A stretch of 64,000 nucleotides of DNA from Hysterangium stoloniferum (lineage: Eukaryota > Basidiomycota > Agaricomycetes > Hysterangiales > Hysterangiaceae): contig WHVD01000125.1 in assembly GCA_015178975.1 (NCBI GenBank), positions 62,001-126,000 on the forward strand, written 5' to 3'. The position numbers and the translations under genes were made by a program. This document shows, piece after piece, positions 42,794 to 54,156 of this stretch. Position 1 is the stretch's first letter, and every line of letters starts with the position of its first letter. Under the pieces are notes generated by a model. That model did not search any database. It had not been told where the DNA came from and was given only the letters and a program-made list of their open reading frames with translations.

Positions 42794-44914
42794 ATGCTCC
42801 CATTCCAACAAAACAAGCAAGTCCTCCCTAAGTTCAAAAAGGTCCCGCGGGCCCCAACAGCCAGTACATCCACGACCGGCGGGGGATTCATCACCCGCAT
42901 GCCTCGTACAGATAATGTCGAGAGCCATTGGAGTACCCAAGAATCAACCCCCCTGTTGACCTTCTCCTTTGGTGCTGAGCCGGGGGGAAATACTGGTACG
43001 GATTGGAGTAAGCCGTTAGGGCCCTCCTTCAGACTGTCATCAGAGGAAGTCGCTGCTACTATGCAGAGGCAGTAAACGTTTATGGAAGAGCACAACACAA
43101 GGAGGCTCACCCACAAAAGAGAAAGGCACGCTGAGTATAGAGGTCAACAGGAGGCGAGGGGAGCAAGAGAAGGAGTCCCCTCCAAGTGACAGCGGCGTGA
43201 GGACAGAGCGCAATTTGGAAACAGAGCTTCCGCACCGATCCTTCCCCCCCCAGGAGAGAAATGGGCTGACTTTGCGGAGACCGATGATAGCGAGGGTGGG
43301 ACGCCTTGCATTTGGACGACGGGAACCAAGAGCTGGAAGGAGAAGGAGGGTACCATCTTTTATGACTGGGAACTACTTTGACATATTAAGTTGCAACGAA
43401 TAATTCTTACCTGAGGGGATGGTCAAATGTTGCCCCAGCGAGAGAAGGGATACCGTAGGGGACCAATCGATTTTTCCTCGGATGAGGATGAGGAGGAAGA
43501 TGAGAACAGGAATGGTGTGTACAGCATCTGATATCTGGGAGAGGATTGCCACGAAGGGTTCCTCCTCCCGTCGAAAGTTCGCTTCATAACCAGCGACCCC
43601 AACCAAAGACAAACACGGAAACCATCATCCAAAGTATGGAGGGGTCACCGCCCTAGTCAACCGTCACAGGAACGCGAACCTTCTACAATTCCGGTTCCAC
43701 GTCTTTCGCCAACGTCAAGGCCCCTTCCCATCCTCCACCCAGCACACACTCCCTCAGCCCCAATTCTAACGCCTCGTCTACCTCCCTCCCCAAAAGCTGT
43801 ACCAGTCCCTACCCCACTTAGGACGTCGAGGCCCCCTCCCATCCTCCACCCAGCACACACTCCCTCAGCCCACTGCAAACCTTCCCCGATTCCAGTCCCA
43901 CGCCTTTCGCCAACATCAAGGCCCCCTCCCATCCTCCTCCCGGCACACACTCCCTCAGCCCTGATTCTGGTGCCTCATCTCTCTCCCTCCCAGAAAGCTG
44001 TACCGGTCCCGACCCCACTTCCGCCATCACCGGGTATCCCTCCCGACTCTCCGTATTCATATTGCGTGTCCTTAGGTAGCCCTATCCACGACCTTCCACA
44101 AGAGCGAATGGACATCGATTTGGACCCTTTTACACCGGACGTCATCATTCCCATGACAAGCGGAAAGGCGAAGGAGATGCAGAAGGCCACCACTCCTCTC
44201 CGAGAGTGATCCCCTACTCCCGTCCTTCACAGCCCGCTTCCCCCCACTGAGCTCATCTCCACCACTTTCTGGATGGGAGTAGCTGTCAACTACCATTCCA
44301 AACTGTTTCCTGTCAGAAGGGTACTATCACAGCTAGTGCCGGTACTTCAGCAACCGGTCCTTCACGGGAGCCTTAAGGGTTGTCACGGTCTTGCTCCATT
44401 GTCAGAGATAATGAAGGATTTCTATCTCTCCTTCGAGGATCTCACAGAGGGGAAGAACTTTGCACGAGCAGCTCAGGAGATTAAACTCTCTATGTTCCAG
44501 CACATCATAGTGGAGCCCCACCGTCTGCCCCCAGACTCAGCGAGTGTCCTCTCTATTCCTGGCTTCGTAGATTTACTCGAAGCCCTCATCCTGACACCTC
44601 CCACAGAGACCACTACATAGCCAGACGTTCCTTCCCCACTACCCGTGTCTTCGTTTCCCCTCCCCAATGCTCCTCTTCTCGTGCAGATTTCCGCTCCTCT
44701 GGTTAGTGTCTGCGCAGTCATTCGTTGCAGAGAGAAAGCCTACAGACGATGGGCCGACTCCTTGTACAGGAATTCTAGTGATTTGGCTCGGGTGAGAATA
44801 ACCGAATCCTTCAGAGTAAAAAGGGAACGATGGGGGAACACCATTTTGGACCTTGGGGGATCCTCACAGGAAGCTAGGGGTGGTGTCCCAGATGCTCTTC
44901 GACACCTTGTATAG
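42794..44914 (+). pseudogene. ORF3 region of element D
   Basis: N-terminal part from MLPFQQNKQVLPKFKKV. The middle part has the acidic run and the Pro-rich repeat (SPTSRPLPILHPAHTPSA type). The C-terminal part from about 44273 has REKAYRRWADSLYRNSSDLA and PDALRHLV. No solo LTR at the position hit in B. It is broken in a few places. Confidence 0.7.
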
Positions 44915-44939
44915 CACATCCCTTCGAACTGGGGGGCAC

Positions 44940-45582
44940 TGTGAAGGGTATGCATATATGCATGATTGGACAGTGGAATAACATGCATATTATAGTACTT
45001 TATTATCTAGTTTCTATTTCTTTTCTTTAATTCTCTATATCCTTCGAGCATACCTGTATTTCTTAGTTCGAAGTCTTGTGTATACCTATGGGTACTCTTG
45101 GCGCCAAAAGACAGACATCTTTTTACCCAGCAGACACCACCTCGTAAACGACCCAGATGTCGAATAGTGAGAGGTGTCAAGGGTAATGTCTCAGCTACCT
45201 ATAAAGGTAGCGTTTTCTCGCATACTAACAGACTTTGAACTCGAACCACAAAGGTCGAGTTCCACTCTAAGGTCTTTGCACTTGTCGACACTATAGTTGA
45301 CTCACGCTACTATCTCTTTACTTTAGATATTCAGCCTCTCATTGATTATCTATTTTACATCTAGCTACGAGTTGTACCGTAAAGGTCAACTCTTTCATTC
45401 TCTCATTCTAGCCGTCAAGAGCAACTGTATAGTTGCTCTTGTGATGCGTAGCGTGTCTCCTTGCTAGTACTGTCAGTCTAGTAATCTACGGTATTGTACT
45501 GAACGGTCAATACCTGCTAATAGTAGTTGAATAAACACTATACTTCGTATATTGAACGGTTAGAATCTATAGACTCTTCACA
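44940..45582 (+). repeat. 3' LTR of element D
   Basis: 643 bp, from TGTGAAGGGTATGC after the purine tract to ACTCTTCACA. Compared with the B LTR it carries many CpG-to-TpG/CpA substitutions. The palindrome near 45417 is imperfect by one base. Confidence 0.92.
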
Positions 45583-47700
45583 GTTTGAACCCAAGCATTA
45601 ATCAGAGCTTCTTGCAGGTTATTAGCATAAGTCTGCAAACTCATGATATCGTCGATGGGTTGTCCTTGACGAAGGTAGAGCCATTCCATAGGCAGCGTGA
45701 GAATGAGTCTGCGTGTCTCATCTCCTCTGTCCTGGTGGAACCTGTACAGGAAATGATAGAGTTTAACTCTCCACTGGATATAGTGGATGGGTGTCTCACG
45801 ATCATGACCAGCTTGTCGAAATTTCATGGCTTCCCATTCTAAGGCCAAGGATTCATGCCAGCGAGTTCCAAGCAATCCCTCCACAATGCCCCAAAGAAAT
45901 GACCCATGAGATTGACTGAATTCAGTACGATGCTCATGGTCTAGGGTGCTCCACCATACCTTAGCATTCCCCATGAGTCATCTTGGCAGAGCAACTCCTA
46001 ACATCACACTCAAAGAGTCTGATATCTCTGCAAGACTCATGATGTCCATGATATAATCCAAGGCCTTGGATTGGGCTCCATCATATTCAGGGAGGTCAGA
46101 CCATTTGATCTTGAGGTCGTTGGTGTTAAGAGTGATCTTCTTGTCCTTAGGTAAGTCGTCAATAAGTGCACTAGCTTGAGACTGCATTGGAGTTTGAAAA
46201 GGGGTATTAGGCACTCCATTGTGGTGCTCCCCACGTCCCGAGTTCCCTCCTCGGTCTGAAGTATTTGAACTCCCAGATGAATTGCTAGGGGGTCCTCCTG
46301 ATGGCAAGAAGGGATTCGAAGTGATCGGCAGAGAATGGTGGGGACCATCTGGGTTCAGCGATCCTCGACCAGCGACTGGGCCAGCTATACCCTCAGTGAA
46401 TGCTGTAGAGAAGGACGGTCGACCCTTGCTGGCGACCGATCGGTTCCTGACAGTGGTCACCTCGTTCCCGACATTAGGGCTGTTGGAAACTCCCTCAAAC
46501 GCGATGTGAGAGCGAGGATCTCCCTGAAAAGGCGTGGGACCGGGTTCCATCGCGATTTGTCTCTCGATCTCCATCATGTTCAGGAGTCGATGTGGCTGAG
46601 GTTGATGAAAGGGAGCACAGACCTCAATCCTCTTTTCTTGAAGGCATTCTATCACCTGCGTCCTCAAGTCCAGCAGAAAATCCTCCAATATCACAGGACG
46701 GTTGAGAGAACATAGGAAATGAGTATCTGGAGACCCATTTAGGTTGTGAACGAATGAATTAGTCGTGGAGATAGGCGAATCAGGGACCTGAATCAAGTCA
46801 TTATAGGGGAGGAGTACCTCTAAAACCATCTTATTGAGTCTTCTTTGATTTCTCTTCAGCTGACCCCTTAAAGTGAAGTATGCAAATGGCAGATTTGGCG
46901 TGACTCCATTGAGAGACTCCTCCAACATGTGGATGTACATGTACTGGTAGTCAACCTTAGGCACGACATGATCTCCGCCCAGCAGGACCTGCAGGATCTG
47001 CAACGCATCATCATGCGTACGAAGTGCTTCAAGGAATAGAGAAAACACCTCCCACTTGAGAATCCTTCTTCCTCCTTCCATAGCGGTTGTCACCTCGTTC
47101 GACCATTCGGGAATTGATCGGGTCAAGTCCTCAAGGTTCCCTGGTCACGTGAATAAATCTCGCACCGATAAGATCGCCTGGTAATGACCTAACCAAACTG
47201 CTACAGTCACTGGTAAAATGGGATAATCCGTGTTGTACTCCTCCACAAAGGGAGTAACCAGATCCTTGGAGATTCGATCAGTGTAGTACATATCCCATTG
47301 CAAGTTGATGGGCTGAGCATAAATCATATGACCTCCGAGGAACTGCTTAAGAATAACCTGTCTCGGAGGGAACTTGAGAATGGGCATGGGTGCTCGACTA
47401 GGCTCAACATTGGCTCCAGGGGCGTTCAACTGCCCGGGTGACGAGCGTTCTTCAGGTGGGTCGGGGGGAATGTTCGTTGACAATTCAGCTACTACTCTGG
47501 AGGGATCCTCTGGAGGAGTTGATCCTTGGAGAGTCGATGAAGACTTCCTCAAATGACGTTACGGGGTGGTTCCAAGTTAGCAGATTTTTGACGAGGCATG
47601 GAGCTACTCAGAGCTGATGAAGACCTAGGTGTTTGGTTCGTGCCCATAGTCATTCGCGTGTTTGGGTCTTAGTAGTCAAATAATAAGATCTTTCTTCGTA
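45583..47700 (-). pseudogene. Element CE Gag
   Basis: Minus-strand Gag matching element B 8602-10745. The low-complexity N-terminus is at about 47145-47680 (PPEDPSRVVAELSTNIPPDP). The capsid region is at 45978-47126 (WSDLPEYDGAQSKALDYIMD). The block HESLALEWEAMKFRQ is near 45830. It stops at INAWVQT, where the LTR of D abuts. The continuation toward protease is missing. Confidence 0.85.
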
Positions 47701-48371
47701 GGAAAAGAACTGTCCGGCTCGGATCACCACTGTGAAGAGTCGATAGATTCTGACCGCTCGATGTATGAGGAATAGTATTTATTCAACTACTATTGTTAAG
47801 TATTGACCGTCCTGTACAATACTGTAGATTACTAGACTGATAGTACTAGTAAAGAGATGCACTACACGTCACAAGAGCAACTGTACAGTTGCTCGTGACG
47901 ATAAGGACCAGAGAAAAGAAGAGTTGACCTTTACGGTACAACTTGTAGCTAGAAGTAAGAAAGATAATCAGCGAAAGACTGAATATCAGAGGTAGAGATA
48001 TTGCAGCGTGAATCGACTAGAGTGTCGATGAGCACAAAGACTTGAGAGTGGAACTCGACCTTCGCGGTTCGAGTCCAAAGATTACTAGCACACAAGTAGT
48101 TGCTACTTTTATAAGTAGCTGAGACGTTACTCTTGACACCTCTCGCTATTCGACGTCTGGGTCGTTACGAGGTGGTGTCTGCTGGGTAAAAAAGTGTCTG
48201 TCTTTTGGCGCCGAGAGCGCCCATAGGTATACACAAGACTTCGAACTAAGAAATACGGGTATGCCCAAAAGATATAGAGAATTAAAGAAAAGGAATAGAA
48301 ACTAGATAATAAAGTACTATAATATGCATATTATTCCACTGTCCAATCATGCATATATGCATATCCTTCAC
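47701..48371 (-). repeat. 5' LTR of element CE and primer site
   Basis: The LTR runs 47731 to about 48371. On the element strand it is followed by GTGGTGATCCGAGCC (47712-47730), the same primer-site region as element B. The outer end reads CCTTCA then CTCACTCACTG, so the last one or two bases of the LTR are uncertain. Confidence 0.88.
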
Positions 48372-48778
48372 TCACTCACTGAGCTTCACAAACAGACTCC
48401 ACCCTTTCAAATTCTTGTCTCCTATTTAACAGAAAGTAAACTCTAAGTATATTCAACTGTAAAGACATATCTGTCAGTGTGATTGGAAAGTAAACACTAA
48501 GGAGACTTTCCCACATCCACACTGGAGTATACTACTAGGTGCTTATCTAAGCACCTATACAAGAGGTACTGACCTAAGGTAACTAAATATTGCACCTACA
48601 GTGCTGGGAAAAATACTACAAATATCAGAAAAATATAGAGATCATAATAGACTATGTTAGAGCTGTAGTATCATACTCTAACAATGGCCACCCTATACAA
48701 TCTTCATTTTAGCTTTGCGTTCTCAGCAATGGAGTTTTCCTATCTACTACCCCACAGGCTGAGCCTGTAATGTATTAA
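48372..48778 (-). repeat. Repeat block X, right copy, part 1
   Basis: 48470-48778 is the inverse of 20990-21188 plus 21752-21856, without the solo LTR found on the left. The first ~100 bp (48372-48470) is not in the left copy. No gene seen. Confidence 0.8.
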
Positions 48779-49194
48779 CACCTGATAATACCACAAAGCA
48801 CCTCTTATTAGAGGTGGAGAGGGACCCATTCTCCTCCTCTAACAAGAGCTAATTAGCCGTGTATAGGCTTCTTTCAATAACCTTTCTTAAATAACAATAA
48901 CCTTTCTTAAATACTGCGTGCACAGACCGTCTCTGTCAGCTAACTCCGGCATGTGGTGGGACATCAAAGGCACTGCTCGGCAATGGCACCGTGATGGCTG
49001 CGCGTTATCGTGCCCATCAATCACGGCGCCCTTCTATCATCCTCCTCATCGCCCGCCCTCCCACCCTCACTCATCGCCCGCCCTCCCACCCTCACTCATT
49101 ACCCGCCCTCCCGCCCACCTCCCGTCCTGCCACTCATCGCCCACCCTGCCACTAATCGCCCGCCCTCCCGCTCTAAGTGTGGGTGTGTGGGTGA

Positions 49195-49490
49195 GGGTGC
49201 ATAGGTGCGGGCACGTAGGTGCGGGCGCATAGGTGCGGGCGCGTAGGTGCAGACGCGTAGGTGCAGATGCGTAGGTGCAGACGCGTAGGTGCAGACGCGT
49301 AGGTGCAGACGCGTAGGTGCAGACGCGTAGGTGCGGGCACGTAGGTGCGGGCGCGTAGGTGTGGGCACGTAGATGCGGGCGCGTAGGTTCGGGCGTGTAG
49401 GTGCGGGCCGGTAGGTGCGGGCGCGTAGGTGTGGGCACGTAGATGCGGGCGCGTAGGTGCGGGCGCATAGGTGTGGGCGCAGGTGCATAT
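49195..49490. repeat. 14-bp minisatellite, G-rich strand up
   Basis: About twenty units of GTAGGTGCGGGCGC type in several variants (GCAGACGC, GCGGGCAC). Frames across it give repeated Pro-His-Leu-Arg-Ala/Thr-Tyr-Ala and are not genes. Confidence 0.93.
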
Positions 49491-49786
49491 CTCTGCGAGC
49501 CGTGCCCATCAATCACAGGCCCTCCCAGGCATCATCCTGCTCATCGCCCGCCCTGCCACTCATCGCCCACCCTTCTGCTCATCGCCCGCCCTTCCCACTC
49601 ATTGCCCGCCCTTCCCACTCATTGCCCACCCTCCCGCTCATTGCCCGCCCTCCCGCTCATTTCTGGACAACAACTTATGCCAAAAAGACACGATTTCTGA
49701 TCTTTCTTTTGATCTCTCTCATTTCATGATTGGAAGCTTATTCACATTGTTTTATGTTTATTATTCAGGTGCCTGTCCAGTATTTA

Positions 49787-50738
49787 TAGCGGATTAAGGG
49801 ATGCCAATGCACCAAGAAATCCCAGTGGGTGAGTCTTCTTTGTCCACATCCTGCCTCAAAAGACAGACAATTATTCCATTGTGTCTGAGATGTGCAACCC
49901 CCTTTGTATGGTGTGGATTGCACACCAGTGTTGCCTGCTGTAGTAGTTATTACTTTTGTAATACACACTATTCACATTCAGTAAAATTGAAAAGATAAGT
50001 TTAGAATGGTATGGAGAATGTAAATTCTACAAGGTACCCAGAAAACCTATCATGTTGGGCTCTTTGAATGAGTACTATGACAAAATAAGGCTTGATCTCT
50101 CTGTGCAGGAACACCTCATAATAAATATCTATTAATTATTTTTACGTGGAAATTCACCCCAGATTATTCTGAAGGGTTTTTATTAATGAAATGAGATGAG
50201 GTGAATGAATTTGGGTGCATTGTAATACATAGGTGTTAGAGTGAGATAACCGGCCAAAATTGAAACCATGTTGGTGTTTGATTCAATAGGTCTCTCTCTG
50301 ACACCACTACAATGCATCCACATTCATTCACCTCATCTCATTTCATTAATAAAAACCCTTCAGAATAATCTGGGGTGAATTTCCACGTAAAAATAATTAA
50401 TAGATATTTATGAGGTGCTCCTGCACAGAGAGATCAAGCCTTATTTTGTCATAGTACTCGTTCAAAGAGCCCAACATGATAGGTTTCCTGGGTGCCTTGT
50501 AGAATTTACATTCTCCATACCATTCTAAACTTATCTTTTCAATTTTACTGAATGTGAATAGTGTATATTACAAAAGTAATAACTACTACAGCAGGCAACA
50601 CTGGTGTGCAATCCACACCATACAAAGGGGGTTGCACATCTCAGACACAATGGAATAATTGTCTTTTGAGGCAGGATGTGGACAAAGAAGACTCACCCAC
50701 TGGGATTTCTTGGTGCATTGGCATCGCTTAATCCGCTA
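49787..50738. repeat. Inner inverted repeat of the foldback element
   Basis: Arms of about 430-450 bp (49787 to ~50240 and ~50305 to 50738), highly similar, separated by a short unpaired centre around 50240-50305. The arms start GCGGATTAAG on both strands. There is no conserved coding frame. Confidence 0.88.
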
Positions 50739-51178
50739 TGCACCTACGTGCCTGCATCTACGTGCCCGCACCTACATGCCCGCACCTACGTGCCCGCACC
50801 TACGTGCCCGCACCCACGTGCCCACACCCACGTGCCCGCACCTACATGCCCGCACCTACGCCCCCGCACCTACGCCCCCGCACCTACGCCCCGCACCTAT
50901 GCCCCTGCACCTACGTGCCCGCACCAACGCCCCCACACCTACATGCCTGCACCTACATGCCCGCACCTATGCCCCTGCACCTACGTGCCCGCACCAACGC
51001 CCCCGCACCTACATGCCCCCACCTACATGCCCCCACCTACGCCCCTGCACCAACGCCCCCGCACCTACATGCCCACACCTACGCCCCCGCACCTACACCC
51101 CCACACCTACGCCCCCGCACCTACACCCCCGCACCTACACCCACACCTATGCACCCACACCCACGCACCCACACTTAG
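50739..51178. repeat. 14-bp minisatellite, C-rich strand up
   Basis: About thirty units of CACCTACGTGCCCG and CACCTACGCCCCCG type, the inverse of the left array but with its own variant mix. The two arrays have therefore diverged in copy number. Confidence 0.93.
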
Positions 51179-51550
51179 AGCGGGAGGGTGGGTGATTAGT
51201 GGCAGGGTGGGCGATGAGTGGCAGGACGGGAGGTGGGCAGGAGGGCGGGCAATGAGTGGGAGGGTGGGGAGGGCGGGTGATGAGGAGGATGATAGAAGGG
51301 CGCCGTGATTGATGGGCATGATAACGCGCAGCCATCACGGTGCCATTGCCGAGCAGTGCCTTTGATGTCCCACCACATGCCGGAGTTAGCTGACAGAGAC
51401 AGTCTGTGCACACAGTATTTAAGAAAGGTTATTGTTATTTAAGAAAGGTTATTGAAAGAAGCCTATACACGGCTAATTAGCTCTTGTTAGAGGAGGAGAA
51501 TGGGTCCCTCTCCACCTCTAATAAGAGGTGCTTTGTGGTATTATCAGGTG

Positions 51551-52455
51551 TGTATTAGCCTTATTTTAATACTATTTTCCAAAAAAGGAGTCCAATGCTT
51601 TATCAAAATGTGCAAATACTCAATTCACTGCAAGGTAAAATAATTTAAGTATTTGATATTAATCAGTGGCAGCCTTGGTAGATTTAGAACCCCTGAAGTC
51701 AAGAGTTTACTTGAATATATGCACCCTACTTTGCAAAGAAGGTTTTGAGAGCTGCTTGTGCAAGCTTGTTCTTTTTCTGTGACAACAACTATTAAAATAA
51801 GAATAACAATTTACTGATTCCGAAGCTAGATTTAACTTCAATTCTAGCTAGTTTTTATATATTTTATACTATTTATCAAACAGTAAAAATATTTATAAAC
51901 AGGTCAAAAGATTAGATATAGAATAAAACACTATTAAGTTAATATATGATTTATTTACACTAACCTACAGGGTCTACTGTGATACTAACTTATCAGGATC
52001 TTAATGTAGTCTTAAGGATCTTGCAAGGATATTCTCAGTATTTATTTATGCTCAAACACTTAAGATTTTATGTGAATATGCTTTAATGATTCACAATAAA
52101 TGAGCAAATGAAACAGGGATTACTTGTAATGTAACAAACAGTCAAATTACTCAACTAGAGGTGACTGAAGTCTTAGACTACAAATAACAATTTAAGGAAA
52201 ACTAATAATCAGTACTCAATTAAGAGGTGACTATAGTATAAAGGATTAGTGCCAGAAGCTCAACAAGAGGTGGCAATAAATTGCTAGTTGCAGTGACACA
52301 CTGATGTGTTGATAAATGGGTTGATAAAATTGGTTATATTTCATGGCTGGAGCAGAGCTCTGTGAGAATAAGTGCAAGATACTAGATACAAGAATATAAA
52401 CTCAGTATTTGCACGCAGTATGCCAAATAGCTAAATTGGTTACCTAGATACAGGA
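51551..52455 (-). repeat. Repeat block X, right copy, part 2, and flank
   Basis: 51551 to about 52136 is the inverse of the 505-bp repeat extended by about 80 bp (to TGTTACATTACAAG on the minus strand). 52150-52275 contains three inverse copies of the CACCTCTAGTTGAG motif. 52280-52455 is unassigned but shares a 32-bp stretch (CTCAGTATTTGCACGCAGTA..) with 57863-57894. It may therefore be the outer part of the LTR of element G. No gene. Confidence 0.72.
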
Positions 52456-52460
52456 ATATA

Positions 52461-52796
52461 TGTTGGAATTCGAGCATCATGAACAACATCAAACTCCGAG
52501 ACAAATAGCACGGCTATTTTTAGCCACACAATGGGACTGCTATCCCTTGTGCCACTCGTATTGTCTCTACTATATTGTTCTTTTGATATATATTAGTCGT
52601 GCTTCCTATCGCACTAAACCTCAGTCCGTTATACACTACCGTTATACGAGACTGAGGTGAGCAACTCTTTAATATTAATGCCTAAATATTTATACTAATA
52701 ATGTATTAGCTACAATATTTAGGTACTTAATCTAGTCCGTTATACACTACCGTTATACGAGACTGAGCTACAATATTTAGGTCTTGCTTTCTAACA
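52461..52796 (+). repeat. 5' LTR of element H
   Basis: Starts TGTTGGAATTCGAGC and ends CTTTCTAACA. It contains an internal duplicated stretch beginning GTCCGTTATACACTACCG (52624-52656 and 52735-52767) and a repeated CTACAATATTTAGGT. Confidence 0.95.
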
Positions 52797-52842
52797 GGTT
52801 ATGGGCCTTTGCTTTTGAGCAAGATTATTTTTTTGAAAACAG

Positions 52843-54144
52843 ATGACTACCCCAACTTCCACGGACGCTCTTGCGCCGTCTATTACTCTCATCTGTACCA
52901 ATATTAGCTACACGGGGCCCAAACTCGATAAACTTAAATCAAACTATCGCCCTTGGCTCCGTGCTGCTGACCTTTTTATTACTCTCACCGGACTTTCTGG
53001 CTATGTTGATGGTACGGTCCCGGAACCTACTGATACTGAACCTCATGCCAGGGCTAACTGGCTGGCCAACAATTCTCTGGCTGCTGCTCTCATTATCTCC
53101 ACTGTGGAGACTTCTGAGCAAGAGTACCTTGACCGCAAATTAGGTGCCCAGGCCTGTTGGGAAGTTATCCGCAACCGCCACCAGAGTGAGGGACCCATTC
53201 GCCAGGTTCAATTACTACAGGAAGCCCTTACAACGCGTTGTGCCAGAACTACTCCCCTGCCTGTCACAGCTGAGAAGATCTGTTCTATGATTGACCGGGC
53301 CTACGAAATGGGTGACATTTCTAAGGACCTTCTCAAATGTATTGCCTTATTAGGTTCTCTTGGCAATGACTTCGGAAATGTACGGTCCATTATCACTTGC
53401 GACATTTCTGCCTCCACCGACTCTACCCCCTTCACATCAACTCAACTTCGTGTTTACCTTGATAATGAGCAGAACCTCATTAACTCTGATAAGGTCACTT
53501 CTCCCGATTCGGTTGCCTTGTCTGCCCAACAGTCTTCGAAGTCCAGTGCCGTTATCTGCTCTAACTGCAAGCGCCATTTCCATGAGGTGGAGTATTGTAT
53601 CCGCCCTGGTGGGGGCATGGCTGGCAAAACCCTTGATGAGTCCAAACAAGCTCGTCGCCTTGCTCGTCATCCGAAAACAGGGAGCTCTACTACCACAACT
53701 AACCCTGTTGTTCCTGCCTCTACAGCACAGAAGGTTCCTGTGAAGTTACAGGGTGCTGATGGTCGTATCTATGTCGTCAATATGGATTCCTCCGATTTTT
53801 CTTCCTCGGAAAGCCCTGCTGCCAACTTGGCCATCTTCTCACCCCCCACTCCTCCCTCTCAACCACTCTCAACCCCTTCTTCTTCCCTCACTTTAGCACA
53901 CGATGTGATGGAGTATGATGGCTGGATCGTCATTGAGGAGGAGTTAACAACCAATTTAGATTGGTCCAAGCATAGTGTTCCGTCTACCATGACAACCACC
54001 CATACCTCCGATATCTCACCTGTCTCTCAGTCCACTCGCACACCTATTTCAAATTCACTCCCATTCTGGCTAGATAGTGGTGCATCGGTCCATGTTTCCC
54101 CAGATCATACTGATTTCATGACCTTGAGAGCTGTTAGCCCTTGA
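52843..54144 (+). pseudogene. Element H Gag and protease
   Basis: Starts MTTPTSTDALAPSITLICTN. UBN2-type capsid region (YRPWLRAADLFITLTGLSGY, QVQLLQEALTTRC) with a zinc-knuckle-like SNCKRHFHEVEYC near residue 245. Protease WLDSGASVHVSPDHTDFM lies at the C-terminus. Part of a recently inserted element. Confidence 0.87.
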
Positions 54145-54156
54145 TCGGTCAAAGGG

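Larger units (their letters stand above)
37326..45582 (+). mobile_element. Chromodomain Ty3 element D, 5'-truncated
   Basis: A plus-strand B-family copy running from the Gag zinc-knuckle region to a complete 3' LTR (44940-45582). It sits inside the Gag of element CE: the LTR end at 45582 is followed directly by CE Gag sequence. Its 5' LTR and most of Gag are missing. Its RT and RNase H share variants with CE and differ from B, so D and CE belong to one subfamily. It is broken in several places (about six to eight). Confidence 0.88.
30308..48371 (-). mobile_element. Chromodomain Ty3 element CE, interrupted by element D
   Basis: A minus-strand B-family element. Its 3' LTR (30308-30949), ORF3, integrase and RT lie on the left, to about 37290. 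Its Gag, primer site and 5' LTR (45583-48371) lie on the right. The two LTRs share variants absent from the LTRs of B and D (for example GTTGCTCGTGACGATAAGG) and differ from each other at roughly 2-3% of sites. They are therefore the two ends of one element. Element D occupies the middle. CACTC lies on the left flank, with a possible match at 48369-48373, so the target duplication is only tentative. It is broken in many places (more than ten). Confidence 0.85.
48779..51550. mobile_element. Giant foldback DNA element, 2.77 kb
   Basis: Terminal inverted repeats CACCTGATAATACC..GGTATTATCAGGTG extend about 370-390 bp inward (48779-49170 and 51181-51550). The flanks are TGTATTAA (48771-48778) and TGTATTAG (51551-51558), an 8-bp target duplication with one mismatch. 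The uninterrupted site is in left block X near 20975. Inside are two 14-bp minisatellites in opposite orientation and a second, inner inverted repeat, so most of the element can fold as one hairpin. No transposase is seen. The 8-bp duplication suggests hAT-type mobilisation (inference). Confidence 0.88.

Noticed and set aside
30308-48371. Three independent Ty3 insertions C, D and E
   Set aside because: C and E share LTR variants absent from D and B and have complementary halves on the same strand, so they are one element interrupted by D.
49010-51413. Many overlapping frames rich in Pro-His-Leu-Arg-Ala-Tyr or Pro-Ala-Leu-Pro
   Set aside because: They arise from the 14-bp minisatellites and the flanking short repeats of the foldback element. 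No codon bias or domain.
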